A stretch of DNA of 62,500 bases. Origin: Lachnospiraceae bacterium (GTDB taxonomy: Bacteria; Bacillota; Clostridia; Lachnospirales; Lachnospiraceae). Position numbers and translations under genes: made by a program. Below, in pieces: positions 41,882 to 50,273 of the stretch (positions within the stretch are counted from its first letter, which is position 1; every line of letters begins with the position of its first letter). The DNA lies in contig CAJTEW010000012.1 of NCBI GenBank assembly GCA_910575605.1, positions 1-62,500 of the forward strand, given 5' to 3'. Below the pieces are notes generated by a model, which made no database searches, was not told where the DNA came from, and worked only from the letters and a program-made list of their open reading frames with translations.

Positions 41882-43945
41882 ATGAAAAAAATATTGAATA
41901 GCTCGGTATCATTGATTGTAGTTATGATTGTTCTGCTTTTAATCATACCGTTAAACACGTTCTTTTTGGACGTTATGATTATTTTAAATATTTCTGTATC
42001 CATGATCGTACTATTGATTAGTATGAATATTAAGGAGCCGCTGGAATTTTCTATATTTCCATCGATGCTTCTTATTACGACATTATTTCGTATTGGAATT
42101 AATATTTCTTCTACAAGAAGTATTCTTGGAAATTCTGGTACAGCAGGAGCAGTTATTAAGTCTATGGGTGATTTCGTGCTCCAAGGAAATGTTGTTGTCG
42201 GTGTTATTATATTCTTAATTATCGTATTAGTTCAGTTCCTTGTCATTACTAAAGGTGCTGAACGTGTTTCGGAAGTTGCCGCCAGATTTACTCTGGATGC
42301 CATGCCTGGTAAACAGATGGCAATTGATGCTGATTTGGGAAGTGGACTGATTACAGAGGAAGAGGCAAAGGAAAGACGGCATAAGATACAAAAAGAGGCT
42401 GATTTCTATGGCTCTATGGATGGTGCCACTAAGATTGTAAAAGGTGACGCAATTATGTCACTTATTATTACGGCAACTAACTTTATCGGTGGATGTGTCA
42501 TCGGTATGGTGCAGGGTGGCATGGAATTTACAGAAGTGTTGTCTGTGTATTCAATTGCGACAGTCGGTGATGGACTTGTATCTCAGATTCCTTCACTTCT
42601 TATCTCAACTGCTACAGGTATGATTGTAACTCGTGCTGTTGCGGAAGATAGTCTAAACATGGACGTAACGAAACAGTTTATGGCTCAGCCACGTGCAATT
42701 ATGATGACAGGTGGTGTTCTTGCAATACTTCTTGCAGTTCCCGGAATGCCGAAGTTTCAGCTGGCAGTGGTTTCACTGATCCTTATGCTTGGAGGATGGC
42801 AGATTTCACGGCGTATGGAGGAAATGGGAACGCCAGAAGGGCAGGCTGCAATGGGGCTTGCTGAAGGAGAAGACGTTCAGGTCAGCGAGGAAGAAAGCTT
42901 TAAGGACATTAACAGTGTATACTCTCTGATTACAGTAGAACCAATAGAGATGGAGTTTGGATATAGTCTGATCCCGCTTGTGGATGAAGAAAGCGGCGGA
43001 AGAATGATTGACCGTATTGTTATATTCAGAAGGCAGTATGCGCAGGAGATGGGCCTTGTAATTCCTTCTATACGTCTTCGGGACAGTTCCAGTCTTAATA
43101 CGAATCAGTATGTAATTAAAATTAAAGGTGAGGAAGTAGCCAAGGGTGAGATACTGGTAGATTATTATCTTGCACTTGAGCCGCCGAATCCGGAAAAAGA
43201 GCTGGATGGTATAGATACCATTGAGCCGGCATATGGTATTCCTAGTAAATGGATTACCGTGGATAAGAAGGAAATGGCAGAGATTTATGGATATACCGTT
43301 ATTGATCCGCTTTCAGTAATGCTGACACACCTGTCAGAGACAGTAAAGAAGCATGCACATGAGCTTCTCAATCGTCAGGAGGTTGTGCGTCTGGTTGACA
43401 ATATGAAGCAGCAGTCACCAGAGCTTGTTGAGGAGCTGATTCCGGCGCTTATTTCCTATGGCAGTTTCCAGAAGATTTTAACAAATCTTTTAAAAGAAGG
43501 TATACCAATAAAAGATATGGAGACTATTATGGAGACAATCGTAGATTCTTCCATGACAGTCAAGGATATAGAAACTATTACGGAAAATATTCGTGTTGCA
43601 CTTAAACGTACAATTACAAGAAAATTCTGTGAGGGTGGAAGTATGAAGGTAGTGACACTCGATGCAGAACTTGAAAAGAATATTATTACGAGCCTGACGA
43701 CGGGAGAACATGGGCTGTATCTTGCACTTGCTCCTGATGTTATGCAGAATGTAATTACCCAGCTTTCAGATGAAGTAAAGAAATTCCATGATTTTGGCCA
43801 GTCGCCGCTTATATTGACCAGTCAGGTTGTGAGAGTGCATTTTTATCATCTGATAGAGCAGTTTTTCCCGGATGTGTATGTTCTTTCTTTTAATGAAATC
43901 AGTAATAATATTCAGATACAGGCAATTGGAAACATAACACTTTAA
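41882..43945 (+). CDS. flhA: Flagellar export gate protein FlhA
   Basis: A 687-residue export gate component. Seven or eight N-terminal membrane helices include EPLEFSIFPSMLLITTLFRIGINISSTR, the FHIPEP loop TKGAERVSEVAARFTLDAMPGKQMAIDADL, and a large C-terminal cytoplasmic domain forming the nonameric ring. In Gram-positives flhF and flhG usually follow, but here the next gene is the sigma factor fliA, 16 nt away. Confidence 0.96.
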   Translation: MKKILNSSVSLIVVMIVLLLIIPLNTFFLDVMIILNISVSMIVLLISMNIKEPLEFSIFPSMLLITTLFRIGINISSTRSILGNSGTAGAVIKSMGDFVLQGNVVVGVIIFLIIVLVQFLVITKGAERVSEVAARFTLDAMPGKQMAIDADLGSGLITEEEAKERRHKIQKEADFYGSMDGATKIVKGDAIMSLIITATNFIGGCVIGMVQGGMEFTEVLSVYSIATVGDGLVSQIPSLLISTATGMIVTRAVAEDSLNMDVTKQFMAQPRAIMMTGGVLAILLAVPGMPKFQLAVVSLILMLGGWQISRRMEEMGTPEGQAAMGLAEGEDVQVSEEESFKDINSVYSLITVEPIEMEFGYSLIPLVDEESGGRMIDRIVIFRRQYAQEMGLVIPSIRLRDSSSLNTNQYVIKIKGEEVAKGEILVDYYLALEPPNPEKELDGIDTIEPAYGIPSKWITVDKKEMAEIYGYTVIDPLSVMLTHLSETVKKHAHELLNRQEVVRLVDNMKQQSPELVEELIPALISYGSFQKILTNLLKEGIPIKDMETIMETIVDSSMTVKDIETITENIRVALKRTITRKFCEGGSMKVVTLDAELEKNIITSLTTGEHGLYLALAPDVMQNVITQLSDEVKKFHDFGQSPLILTSQVVRVHFYHLIEQFFPDVYVLSFNEISNNIQIQAIGNITL

Positions 43946-43961
43946 AAATGAGGCAGTCAAT

Positions 43962-44771
43962 ATGAGCACACAAAAGCTTTATGAAGAGCAGTCCAATGAA
44001 GAGCTTTTAAAATTGTATAAAGAGACGAACAGCCTGGAGATTAAGCAGGAACTTGTGATGCGTTATATTTATCTTGTGAAAAGTATTGCACTTCAGATGA
44101 GAGATATCTATTTGAGCTTTGTTCAGGTAGATGATATTATAAATGAAGGTGTTATTGCAATTATGTCTGCTATTGATAAATTTGATATGGAGAAGAATGT
44201 TAAATTTGAAACCTATATATCAAAGCGGATTAAAGGAATGATTATTGACTTGGCAAGAAAACAGGACTGGGTGCCAAGAAGTACAAGAAAGAGTACAAGA
44301 GATATTGAAGATGCTGTGACAACGTTATATAATAAACTTGGGTACTATCCATCTATTCAGGAAGTAACTGATTATTTGGATATTTCCATGGAAAAATATC
44401 ATGAGACAATGAGAAAGGCAGCATTATTTAATATTCTCTCACTGGATATGGTGCTGGCAGAAGCACAGGGAAATGAGATAAGTTCTAAGCTTGCACAGGG
44501 AGAATCTCATGAGCAGCCAGAAGATAAATTTTTGAAAAAGGAGCTCACAGAGATACTGGCAACAGGAATTAAAGGATTAAAAGAGAACGAACAGCTTGTA
44601 ATATCACTATATTATATAGAGGAATTGAATATGAGGCAGATTGCAGATGTATTGCAGGTAAGTGAGCCGCGTGTTTCGCAGATTCATTCTAATGCAATCA
44701 AAAAATTACGAAAGCATATGGAAAAATTTAACGAAGAAAGGGGGAGGAAAGATGTTTCAGGGATATTATGA
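43962..44771 (+). CDS. fliA: RNA polymerase sigma-28 factor FliA/SigD
   Basis: A 269-residue sigma-70-family factor. Regions 2 (RYIYLVKSIALQM, VDDIINEGVIAIMSAIDKFD, FETYISKRIKGMIIDLARKQDWVPRSTR), 3 (KLGYYPSIQEVTDYLDI) and 4 (LYYIEELNMRQIADVLQVSEPRVSQIHSNAIKKLR) are all present. The LARKQDWVPRS segment is typical of FliA/SigD. It should read the GTCGATAA/GCCGATAA-type promoters found at several sites in this window. It overlaps the next rod gene by 20 nt. No flgM anti-sigma gene was found in the window. Confidence 0.94.
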   Translation: MSTQKLYEEQSNEELLKLYKETNSLEIKQELVMRYIYLVKSIALQMRDIYLSFVQVDDIINEGVIAIMSAIDKFDMEKNVKFETYISKRIKGMIIDLARKQDWVPRSTRKSTRDIEDAVTTLYNKLGYYPSIQEVTDYLDISMEKYHETMRKAALFNILSLDMVLAEAQGNEISSKLAQGESHEQPEDKFLKKELTEILATGIKGLKENEQLVISLYYIEELNMRQIADVLQVSEPRVSQIHSNAIKKLRKHMEKFNEERGRKDVSGIL

Positions 44772-45495
44772 TTTAGCATCAAATATGATAACGCAGAACC
44801 GTAATATGAATATTATCAGTAATAACATATCTAATGTGTCAACTCCGGGATATAAGACGGATAGACTGATGGAGAGCACTTTCCGGGAAGAAATGATTTA
44901 TCGGTATGACCAGCAGGGGAAGACCCGGGTGGGCATGGTGTCACGAATGAATATTGCAGATGAGAGAGTGACCGATTACAGTGAAGGTGGACTTAGAGAA
45001 ACGGGGAGTCCTCTGGATGTAGGATTAACAGGGAATGGTTTCTTCGCTGTTCAGACCAATAATGGAATTGTATATACAAGAAATGGATCCTTTAATTTGG
45101 ATGATGAAAGATATCTTGTTCTGCCAGGAGTTGGCCGAGTTTTAGGAACGGATGGGCCTATTCAGCTGACAACAGATGAGGTAGGAATTGATAAGCAGGG
45201 GAACATAACCACTGAAGATGGATATCAGACTTTCGGAACACTTAGAATTGTTGATTTTACAGATTACAATCAGCTTACTAAGATTACAGGAGGAGTATTC
45301 CAGGCAGCGGGTGAACCACAGGCTGCGCAGAATGCAACAGTAACACAGCGATATACAGAATATTCAAACGTTTCAATGGCAGACGAGATGACAAAGATGA
45401 TGAGCGGACAACGTGTACTGCAGGGTTCGGCTCAGATTCTTAAGATATATGACCAGTTGGTCGGAAAGATTGTAACCATTGGAACGGCATCTTAG
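44752..45495 (+). CDS. flgF: Flagellar rod protein FlgF/FlhO-like
   Basis: A 247-residue distal rod protein with MITQNRNMNIISNNISNVSTPGYKTDRL at its N-terminus, GNGFFAVQTNNGIVYTRNGSFNLDD in the middle, and the C-terminal MMSGQRVLQGSAQILKIYDQLV helix. ATG 44752 behind GGGAGGAAAG is inside the end of fliA; the upstream extension of the frame is an artefact of the overlap. Of the two rod genes here this one is more like FlhO/FlgF; the F/G split is uncertain. Confidence 0.88.
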   Translation: MFQGYYDLASNMITQNRNMNIISNNISNVSTPGYKTDRLMESTFREEMIYRYDQQGKTRVGMVSRMNIADERVTDYSEGGLRETGSPLDVGLTGNGFFAVQTNNGIVYTRNGSFNLDDERYLVLPGVGRVLGTDGPIQLTTDEVGIDKQGNITTEDGYQTFGTLRIVDFTDYNQLTKITGGVFQAAGEPQAAQNATVTQRYTEYSNVSMADEMTKMMSGQRVLQGSAQILKIYDQLVGKIVTIGTAS

Positions 45496-45529
45496 ATTGT
45501 AAGCTTATAGACCAGAGAGGAGATATATT

Positions 45530-46240
45530 ATGTATACATCATTTTATACTGCAGCGAGAGGTGCGATGGAGGAACAGAAAAAGCTTGATGTTATTGCAAA
45601 TAACTTTGCTAATGTAAATAACTATGGTTATAAAGCAAAGAAGGCAGTATTTTCTGATTTAATGTATTATAATCTGAATAACTATAGAGGTGATGATACG
45701 CCGCTTAAGGCAGGAACTGGTATAGTTGTGGAAAAAACAGATACGAATTTTGATCCCAGCGGGTTTGTGCCTACGCAGGGGGATTATGATTATGCAATCG
45801 TTGAAAAAGGATTTTTTATGCTGAGAAGCCCCATTGACGGGGAGATTACATATACGAGGAATGGACATTTTAGTCTGTCAAAGCGTGGGACAGAGTTTTA
45901 TCTGGTAAATGATAACGGTAATTTTGTTCTTGACCAGAACAGGAATCCAATTCTTGTTACAGACGGTGAGTTAAGTGGTGAGGTTGGTGTATATGGCTTT
46001 GACATTTTGGATGGAATGTTGAGTGTGGGAAATAATGAATTTTCACCGGTTGCCAAAAATGGGGACCCTTATTTGATGCCTGGAGCAAAAATGGTTGACC
46101 ATACTCTGGAGATGTCCGGAGTAGATACGGCAGATGAGATTACCCGGACCATTGAAGCGCAGAGAGCGTATTCTCTTGCACTTAGAATGGTTACTACATC
46201 TGATGAAATTATGAGTACAATTAATACACTAAGACAATAG
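45530..46240 (+). CDS. flgG: Flagellar rod protein FlgG/FlhP-like
   Basis: A 236-residue rod protein with EEQKKLDVIANNFANVNNYGYKAKKAVFSDL, EKGFFMLRSPIDGEITYTRNGHFSLS, and the C-terminal TIEAQRAYSLALRMVTTSDEIMSTINTLR. The EAQRAY...ITTSDEM...N-x-LR ending is that of FlgG. A GAGAGGAGA site precedes ATG 45530. It pairs with the preceding rod gene to form the distal rod. Confidence 0.88.
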   Translation: MYTSFYTAARGAMEEQKKLDVIANNFANVNNYGYKAKKAVFSDLMYYNLNNYRGDDTPLKAGTGIVVEKTDTNFDPSGFVPTQGDYDYAIVEKGFFMLRSPIDGEITYTRNGHFSLSKRGTEFYLVNDNGNFVLDQNRNPILVTDGELSGEVGVYGFDILDGMLSVGNNEFSPVAKNGDPYLMPGAKMVDHTLEMSGVDTADEITRTIEAQRAYSLALRMVTTSDEIMSTINTLRQ

Positions 46241-46251
46241 TGAGGTGACCT

Positions 46252-46872
46252 ATGGCGATAGATAGATACGAAGAAATGAATGAGATGAAGATAGATGTAC
46301 TCAAGGAGATGGGAAGCATTGGAGGCGGTAATGCTGCCACAGCATTATCCAGTATGCTGAGTGCCAAGGTTAACATGACACTTCCAAGAGCAGAAATATT
46401 AGAATTTAATGAGGCGTTGGAACGGCTTGGCCATCCGGAGGATTTGATTGCGGCAGTTTTTGTGGAAATGTCTGGAGAAATCCAAGGAATTATGTTATTT
46501 ATTGTTCCACAGGAATTTTCAGATGAAGTACTTTTCAGGATGCTTGGAAAGACGAGAGTGGAGCTTTTGGAGATGGAAGAAATAGATAGTTCTGTTTTGA
46601 CGGAGATTGGAAATATTGTTATTTCTTCTTATGTGACAGCACTGTCTTCGCTGGCGAATGTGGAGGTAGAGCTATCGGTACCACAATTTACTGTTAATAT
46701 GCTGGGTGGAGTAATGAGTCTTCCATTGGCAATGATGGGGCAGCATTCGGACAGAATTATGATGGTGACAGGAGAATTCAGAATAGATGATAAGGCCTTA
46801 AATAGCGGTATGCTTCTTCTGCCGGATGTGGAATCCTTGAATATTCTTATGAAAAAGCTAGGAGTTGATTGA
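46252..46872 (+). CDS. cheC: CheY-P phosphatase CheC (first active site altered)
   Basis: A 206-residue pseudo-symmetric CheC protein that dephosphorylates CheY-P and binds CheD. The second catalytic site is intact (Glu118/Asn121 in LTEIGNIVISS). The first site reads KEMGSIGGGNAATALS: Glu19 is present but the Asn expected three residues later is Ser22. The GGGNAATALSSML segment is otherwise typical. cheD follows after 3 nt, matching the known CheC-CheD partnership. Confidence 0.93.
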   Translation: MAIDRYEEMNEMKIDVLKEMGSIGGGNAATALSSMLSAKVNMTLPRAEILEFNEALERLGHPEDLIAAVFVEMSGEIQGIMLFIVPQEFSDEVLFRMLGKTRVELLEMEEIDSSVLTEIGNIVISSYVTALSSLANVEVELSVPQFTVNMLGGVMSLPLAMMGQHSDRIMMVTGEFRIDDKALNSGMLLLPDVESLNILMKKLGVD

Positions 46873-46875
46873 TAA

Positions 46876-47355
46876 ATGGCCAAAAAGATATCGGTCGGAA
46901 TTGCAGATATGAAGATAGCACGGCAGGAAGGGGAGCTTATTACGTATGCGCTTGGGTCCTGTATTGGAATCTCTTTTTATGATCCTATGATTAAGCTGGG
47001 AGCACTTCTTCATATTATGCTTCCAGAAAAAAATCAGGCAGATAGTAATGTGTTTAAATTTGCAGATTCAGGAATCAGGGAGACACTGCGGAAACTGTAT
47101 GCATTTGGAGCAACAAAGGGCAGACTTGTGTGTAAGATTGCAGGCGGAGCAAAAATGTTTGAGATGAAGGGTCCGGGAGGGCTTGGAAATATCGGGGAAC
47201 GTAACGCACAGAATGTAAAAAGAGTTCTGATGATGGAAGGACTGCGTGTTGTAAGTGAAGATACGGGTGCGAATTATGCAAGGACCATGTTGCTTGACGT
47301 GGGAACTGGGCAGGTGTTTATCCGGACATCAGGAAAGCCGGAACGCATGCTTTAA
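46876..47355 (+). CDS. cheD: Chemoreceptor glutamine deamidase CheD
   Basis: A 159-residue enzyme that deamidates Gln in chemoreceptors and stimulates CheC. Catalytic Cys29 (ALGSCIGISFYD) and His46 (GALLHIMLP) are both present, as is the KIAGGAKMFEM block and the closing RTMLLDVGTGQVFIR. Three receptors in this window are possible substrates. The gene ends 66 nt before cheV, with a probable sigma-28 promoter in the gap. Confidence 0.95.
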   Translation: MAKKISVGIADMKIARQEGELITYALGSCIGISFYDPMIKLGALLHIMLPEKNQADSNVFKFADSGIRETLRKLYAFGATKGRLVCKIAGGAKMFEMKGPGGLGNIGERNAQNVKRVLMMEGLRVVSEDTGANYARTMLLDVGTGQVFIRTSGKPERML

Positions 47356-47361
47356 AAAGCT

Positions 47362-47388
47362 TATTATGTAGAAGTATTATGTCGATAA
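47362..47388 (+). promoter_or_regulatory. Possible sigma-28 promoter before cheV
   Basis: GTCGATAA at 47381-47388 is identical to the -10 box at 197 and one base from GCCGATAA. The position for the -35 box (about 47362) is only TATT, so the match is incomplete. It lies 32 nt upstream of ATG 47421 and could give cheV and downstream genes extra late expression inside the operon. Confidence 0.4.
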
Positions 47389-47420
47389 ACATATAATAGA
47401 GTATAAAGGAGAAAGTGGTT

Positions 47421-48338
47421 ATGGCTGATACAGAGATTTTATTAGAATCGGGAACAAATGAGATTGAAATTATGCAGTTTACAATATTTGGTGAACTGTA
47501 TGGTATCAATGTTGCGAAAGTACGGGAAATTATGATGGCGGATAAAGTGAAGCCAATACCTCATTCTCATGGGGCAGTTGAAGGTATATTTAAACCAAGA
47601 GAGATCCTTCTAACTGTAATTAATCTGCCTAAATATCTGACCGGAGAAAGCGGTGAACGGAATGATAGAGATTTATTCATTATTACGAATTTTAATAAGA
47701 TGAATATTGCATTTCGTGTACATACTGTGGTAGGAATCAGTAGAATTTCCTGGGAAGATATACAAAAGCCTGATAAGACACTCACGAATGGGGAAGACGG
47801 AGTTGCAACAGGTATTGCACAGTGTGGAGGCAATCTTGTTACAATTTTAGATTTTGAAAGAATTGTAGCAGAAATTGCGCCAGAAACCAGTATTCAGGTG
47901 GAAGAGATAGATAAGCTTGGAGACAGAGTTGCAAGAAATCATAATATTATTCTTGCAGAGGATTCGATTCTTCTGACAAAGATGATTAAAGACTCACTGG
48001 TACGTGCAGGCTATGCGAATATTAAGAACTTTAACAATGGGAAAGAAGCATGGGATTATCTGGCTTCTATCCGTAATGAGCCTGATTTTGTTGACAAAGC
48101 AGCTCTTCTTATTACAGATATAGAGATGCCGGAGATGGATGGGCACCGGCTGACAAAGCTTGTAAAGGATGATGAGAAGATGAAGGATATGCCAGTTATT
48201 ATATTCTCTTCTCTGATTAATGAAGAAATGAGAAGAAAAGGCAGACAGCTGGGGGCAAATGAACAGCTGTCAAAGCCGGAGATAGGACGTCTCGTTGAAG
48301 TAATGGATGCATTGTTAGAGGAAAGAGGGCTGATATAA
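47421..48338 (+). CDS. cheV: Chemotaxis coupling protein CheV (CheW-receiver fusion)
   Basis: A 305-residue protein. Residues 12-160 form a CheW-like coupling domain (EIMQFTIFGELYGINVAKVREIM, then ILLTVINLPKYL). Residues 175-305 form a receiver with the phosphorylation site Asp in LLITDIEMPEMDG and the Lys in EQLSKPEI. It couples receptors to CheA and can act as a phosphate sink. ATG 47421 lies 9 nt after GGAG. Next gene starts 1 nt after its stop. Confidence 0.95.
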   Translation: MADTEILLESGTNEIEIMQFTIFGELYGINVAKVREIMMADKVKPIPHSHGAVEGIFKPREILLTVINLPKYLTGESGERNDRDLFIITNFNKMNIAFRVHTVVGISRISWEDIQKPDKTLTNGEDGVATGIAQCGGNLVTILDFERIVAEIAPETSIQVEEIDKLGDRVARNHNIILAEDSILLTKMIKDSLVRAGYANIKNFNNGKEAWDYLASIRNEPDFVDKAALLITDIEMPEMDGHRLTKLVKDDEKMKDMPVIIFSSLINEEMRRKGRQLGANEQLSKPEIGRLVEVMDALLEERGLI

Positions 48339-48339
48339 G

Positions 48340-49587
48340 ATGGATAATTGTGTAGTAAGGCAGGCAATTAAAGATCAGCGTACTGATGCGATAGTTGGAT
48401 ATGAGCTTATGATTCAGGAGGATAAGGAAAGTTTATACAATCCAAGCTCAGACAGTGTGGCGGCAAACGCTATGGTATCGTTTTTATCAGAAAATTCAGC
48501 ATGTATTTTTAATGAAAATAAAACGTTTATGACGTTTACACCGAGTCTGTTGTTTCGGAATACGCCTAAAATATTTGATTGTGAAAAAATTGTAATTCAG
48601 ATAGAAGATAATATTGTGGTTCACTCACTTGCTACGATTATTATTGGAAAGTATAAGGAAGAAGGCTATCATTTTGCAATCAATGATTTTCAGTTCACGC
48701 CAAAGTATTTCAGTATGCTTGAATATGTTGACTATATCAAGATGGATATTTCAAGCGAAATGAATGATGAACGAAAACGATCAATTGCCAATGTTGTAGA
48801 GATGGCTCATGGATTCCAAAAAGAATTTATTGCTACAGGTGTTAATTCAAAAGAAGTTTATGAGTTTGCAAAGGAACTGGAGGCTGATTATGTGGAGGGC
48901 AATTATATTGCTACTGCCACAGCAACAAAGACAAGTAAGATGGATTTTATGCAGGGAAATCTGTACCAGCTTATTGTAGAGATAACGCGGGATGAGCCTG
49001 ATGTAGAGATTTTAGAGCAGATTGTAAGCAGAGATGCTTCTTTGACATATGCATTGCTTAAGATGGCGAACTCGGCATATTTTGCAGTACATCATGAGAC
49101 GACATCTGTCAGGCAGGCACTGGTGCGTGTTGGTATCAGCCAGCTTAAACAGTGGATTTATTTGTTAAGCTTTGAGGATAATGGAACTAATTCTTCAGAA
49201 GAACTTTTAAAGACATCTTTTATGCGTGCCAATTTTGCATCTGCACTTGTGAAAAAGCTGAAAAAGTTTGTAATTAACACTTCAGATGCGTATCTTCTTG
49301 GAATGTTTTCAACTTTGGAATATATGGTTGATGCAACGATGGAGGAGATTCTTCAGGAAATTCCGATTATAGAAGAGGTTAAGACTGCTTTGATTTCTAA
49401 AGAAGGTAAAGCAGGTAAGCTGTATGAGCTGATTCTTTGCTATGAGAGGGCAGAATGGGGCAGGATTAAAGAGCTTACTGAGGAACTGGGACTGCAGACA
49501 AATGAGATGGCCCAAATCTATATGGAATGTGTAGAAGAAGTGAATGATATATGGAATAATGTTATAGGAAATGCAGAAAATGCGTAA
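48340..49587 (+). CDS. Degenerate EAL plus HDOD domain protein (YuxH-like)
   Basis: A 415-residue two-domain protein. The N-terminal EAL fold (about 1-200) lacks catalysis: the EAL motif reads YELMI, DDFG reads NDFQ (FAINDFQFTPKYF), only the KxD-like KMD remains, so c-di-GMP hydrolysis is unlikely. The C-terminal HDOD domain (about 205-400) shows RDASLTYALLKMANSAYF and RQALVRVGISQLKQWIYLL. It is translationally linked to cheV (1 nt gap), which suggests a regulatory or c-di-GMP-sensing role in motility. The exact function is unknown. Confidence 0.85.
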   Translation: MDNCVVRQAIKDQRTDAIVGYELMIQEDKESLYNPSSDSVAANAMVSFLSENSACIFNENKTFMTFTPSLLFRNTPKIFDCEKIVIQIEDNIVVHSLATIIIGKYKEEGYHFAINDFQFTPKYFSMLEYVDYIKMDISSEMNDERKRSIANVVEMAHGFQKEFIATGVNSKEVYEFAKELEADYVEGNYIATATATKTSKMDFMQGNLYQLIVEITRDEPDVEILEQIVSRDASLTYALLKMANSAYFAVHHETTSVRQALVRVGISQLKQWIYLLSFEDNGTNSSEELLKTSFMRANFASALVKKLKKFVINTSDAYLLGMFSTLEYMVDATMEEILQEIPIIEEVKTALISKEGKAGKLYELILCYERAEWGRIKELTEELGLQTNEMAQIYMECVEEVNDIWNNVIGNAENA

Positions 49588-49609
49588 AGGCAGTTAGGAA
49601 GGTAACGAT

Positions 49610-50236
49610 ATGCTGGGTGGAATTTCAGGAATAAGTCCTTATGTAAATAATTACCGGTATAATAATATGGCACGCACAGAAGGTATTTCTCGTGCAAACC
49701 AGACACAGGCAGTACAGAGGGCGGGTGTTATTATGTATTCCGGAGGACGTGTGTCGAATCCGGGGACACCAGTTGAGCCTGTACGTCCAGTTCTGCCAGT
49801 AAGTGTGGAAGCATCAAGAGGGACCAGCTATGCGATTCCTTTTCTAAGAAAAGGAATGGATCCTGCAGAGCTTGCTGTCCGGATGCGCATCAGATATGAT
49901 GAGGGTGTCCAAAGAACCTCCCAAGAAGGAGAATGTAAGACTTGTAAAGAAAGAAAATATCAGGATGGCTCTGATGATGCAGGGGTTTCTTACAAATCTC
50001 CGACTCATATTGCTCCAGAAGAGGCAGCTTCAGCGGTACGAGGACATGAGATGGAGCATGTTGTGAGGGAGCAGGCAAAGGCAAAAGGAGATGACCGGAA
50101 GGTGGTCAGCCAGTCTGTGACACTTCATAATGGGATTTGTCCCGAATGTGGCAAGGTTTATGTGTCGGGAGGAACAACCAGAACGGTTACAGCTGAAAGC
50201 CAGGATATAGAGCCGGCAGTCTCTAAGGAACAGTAG
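49610..50236 (+). CDS. Predicted SprA-related zinc metalloprotease (CJM1_0395-like)
   Basis: A 208-residue protein. The variable N-terminal 100 residues are Gly/Pro/Val-rich and resemble export-type disordered regions. The core has Cys109/Cys112 (ECKTCKERKYQDGSDDAGVSYK), the zincin motif HEMEH (His146, Glu147, His150), and a second pair Cys177/Cys180 (CPEC). The CxxC-R-YxDGSDDxGVSxK block and HExxH match the SprA-related putative metalloprotease family (PF12118). Its location between the HDOD gene and a chemoreceptor in the fla/che operon suggests a role in flagellar or receptor function, but the substrate is unknown. Confidence 0.72.
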   Translation: MLGGISGISPYVNNYRYNNMARTEGISRANQTQAVQRAGVIMYSGGRVSNPGTPVEPVRPVLPVSVEASRGTSYAIPFLRKGMDPAELAVRMRIRYDEGVQRTSQEGECKTCKERKYQDGSDDAGVSYKSPTHIAPEEAASAVRGHEMEHVVREQAKAKGDDRKVVSQSVTLHNGICPECGKVYVSGGTTRTVTAESQDIEPAVSKEQ

Positions 50237-50273
50237 CATAAAAATATACAGTAAAAGAGAGGGGATATAAGTC

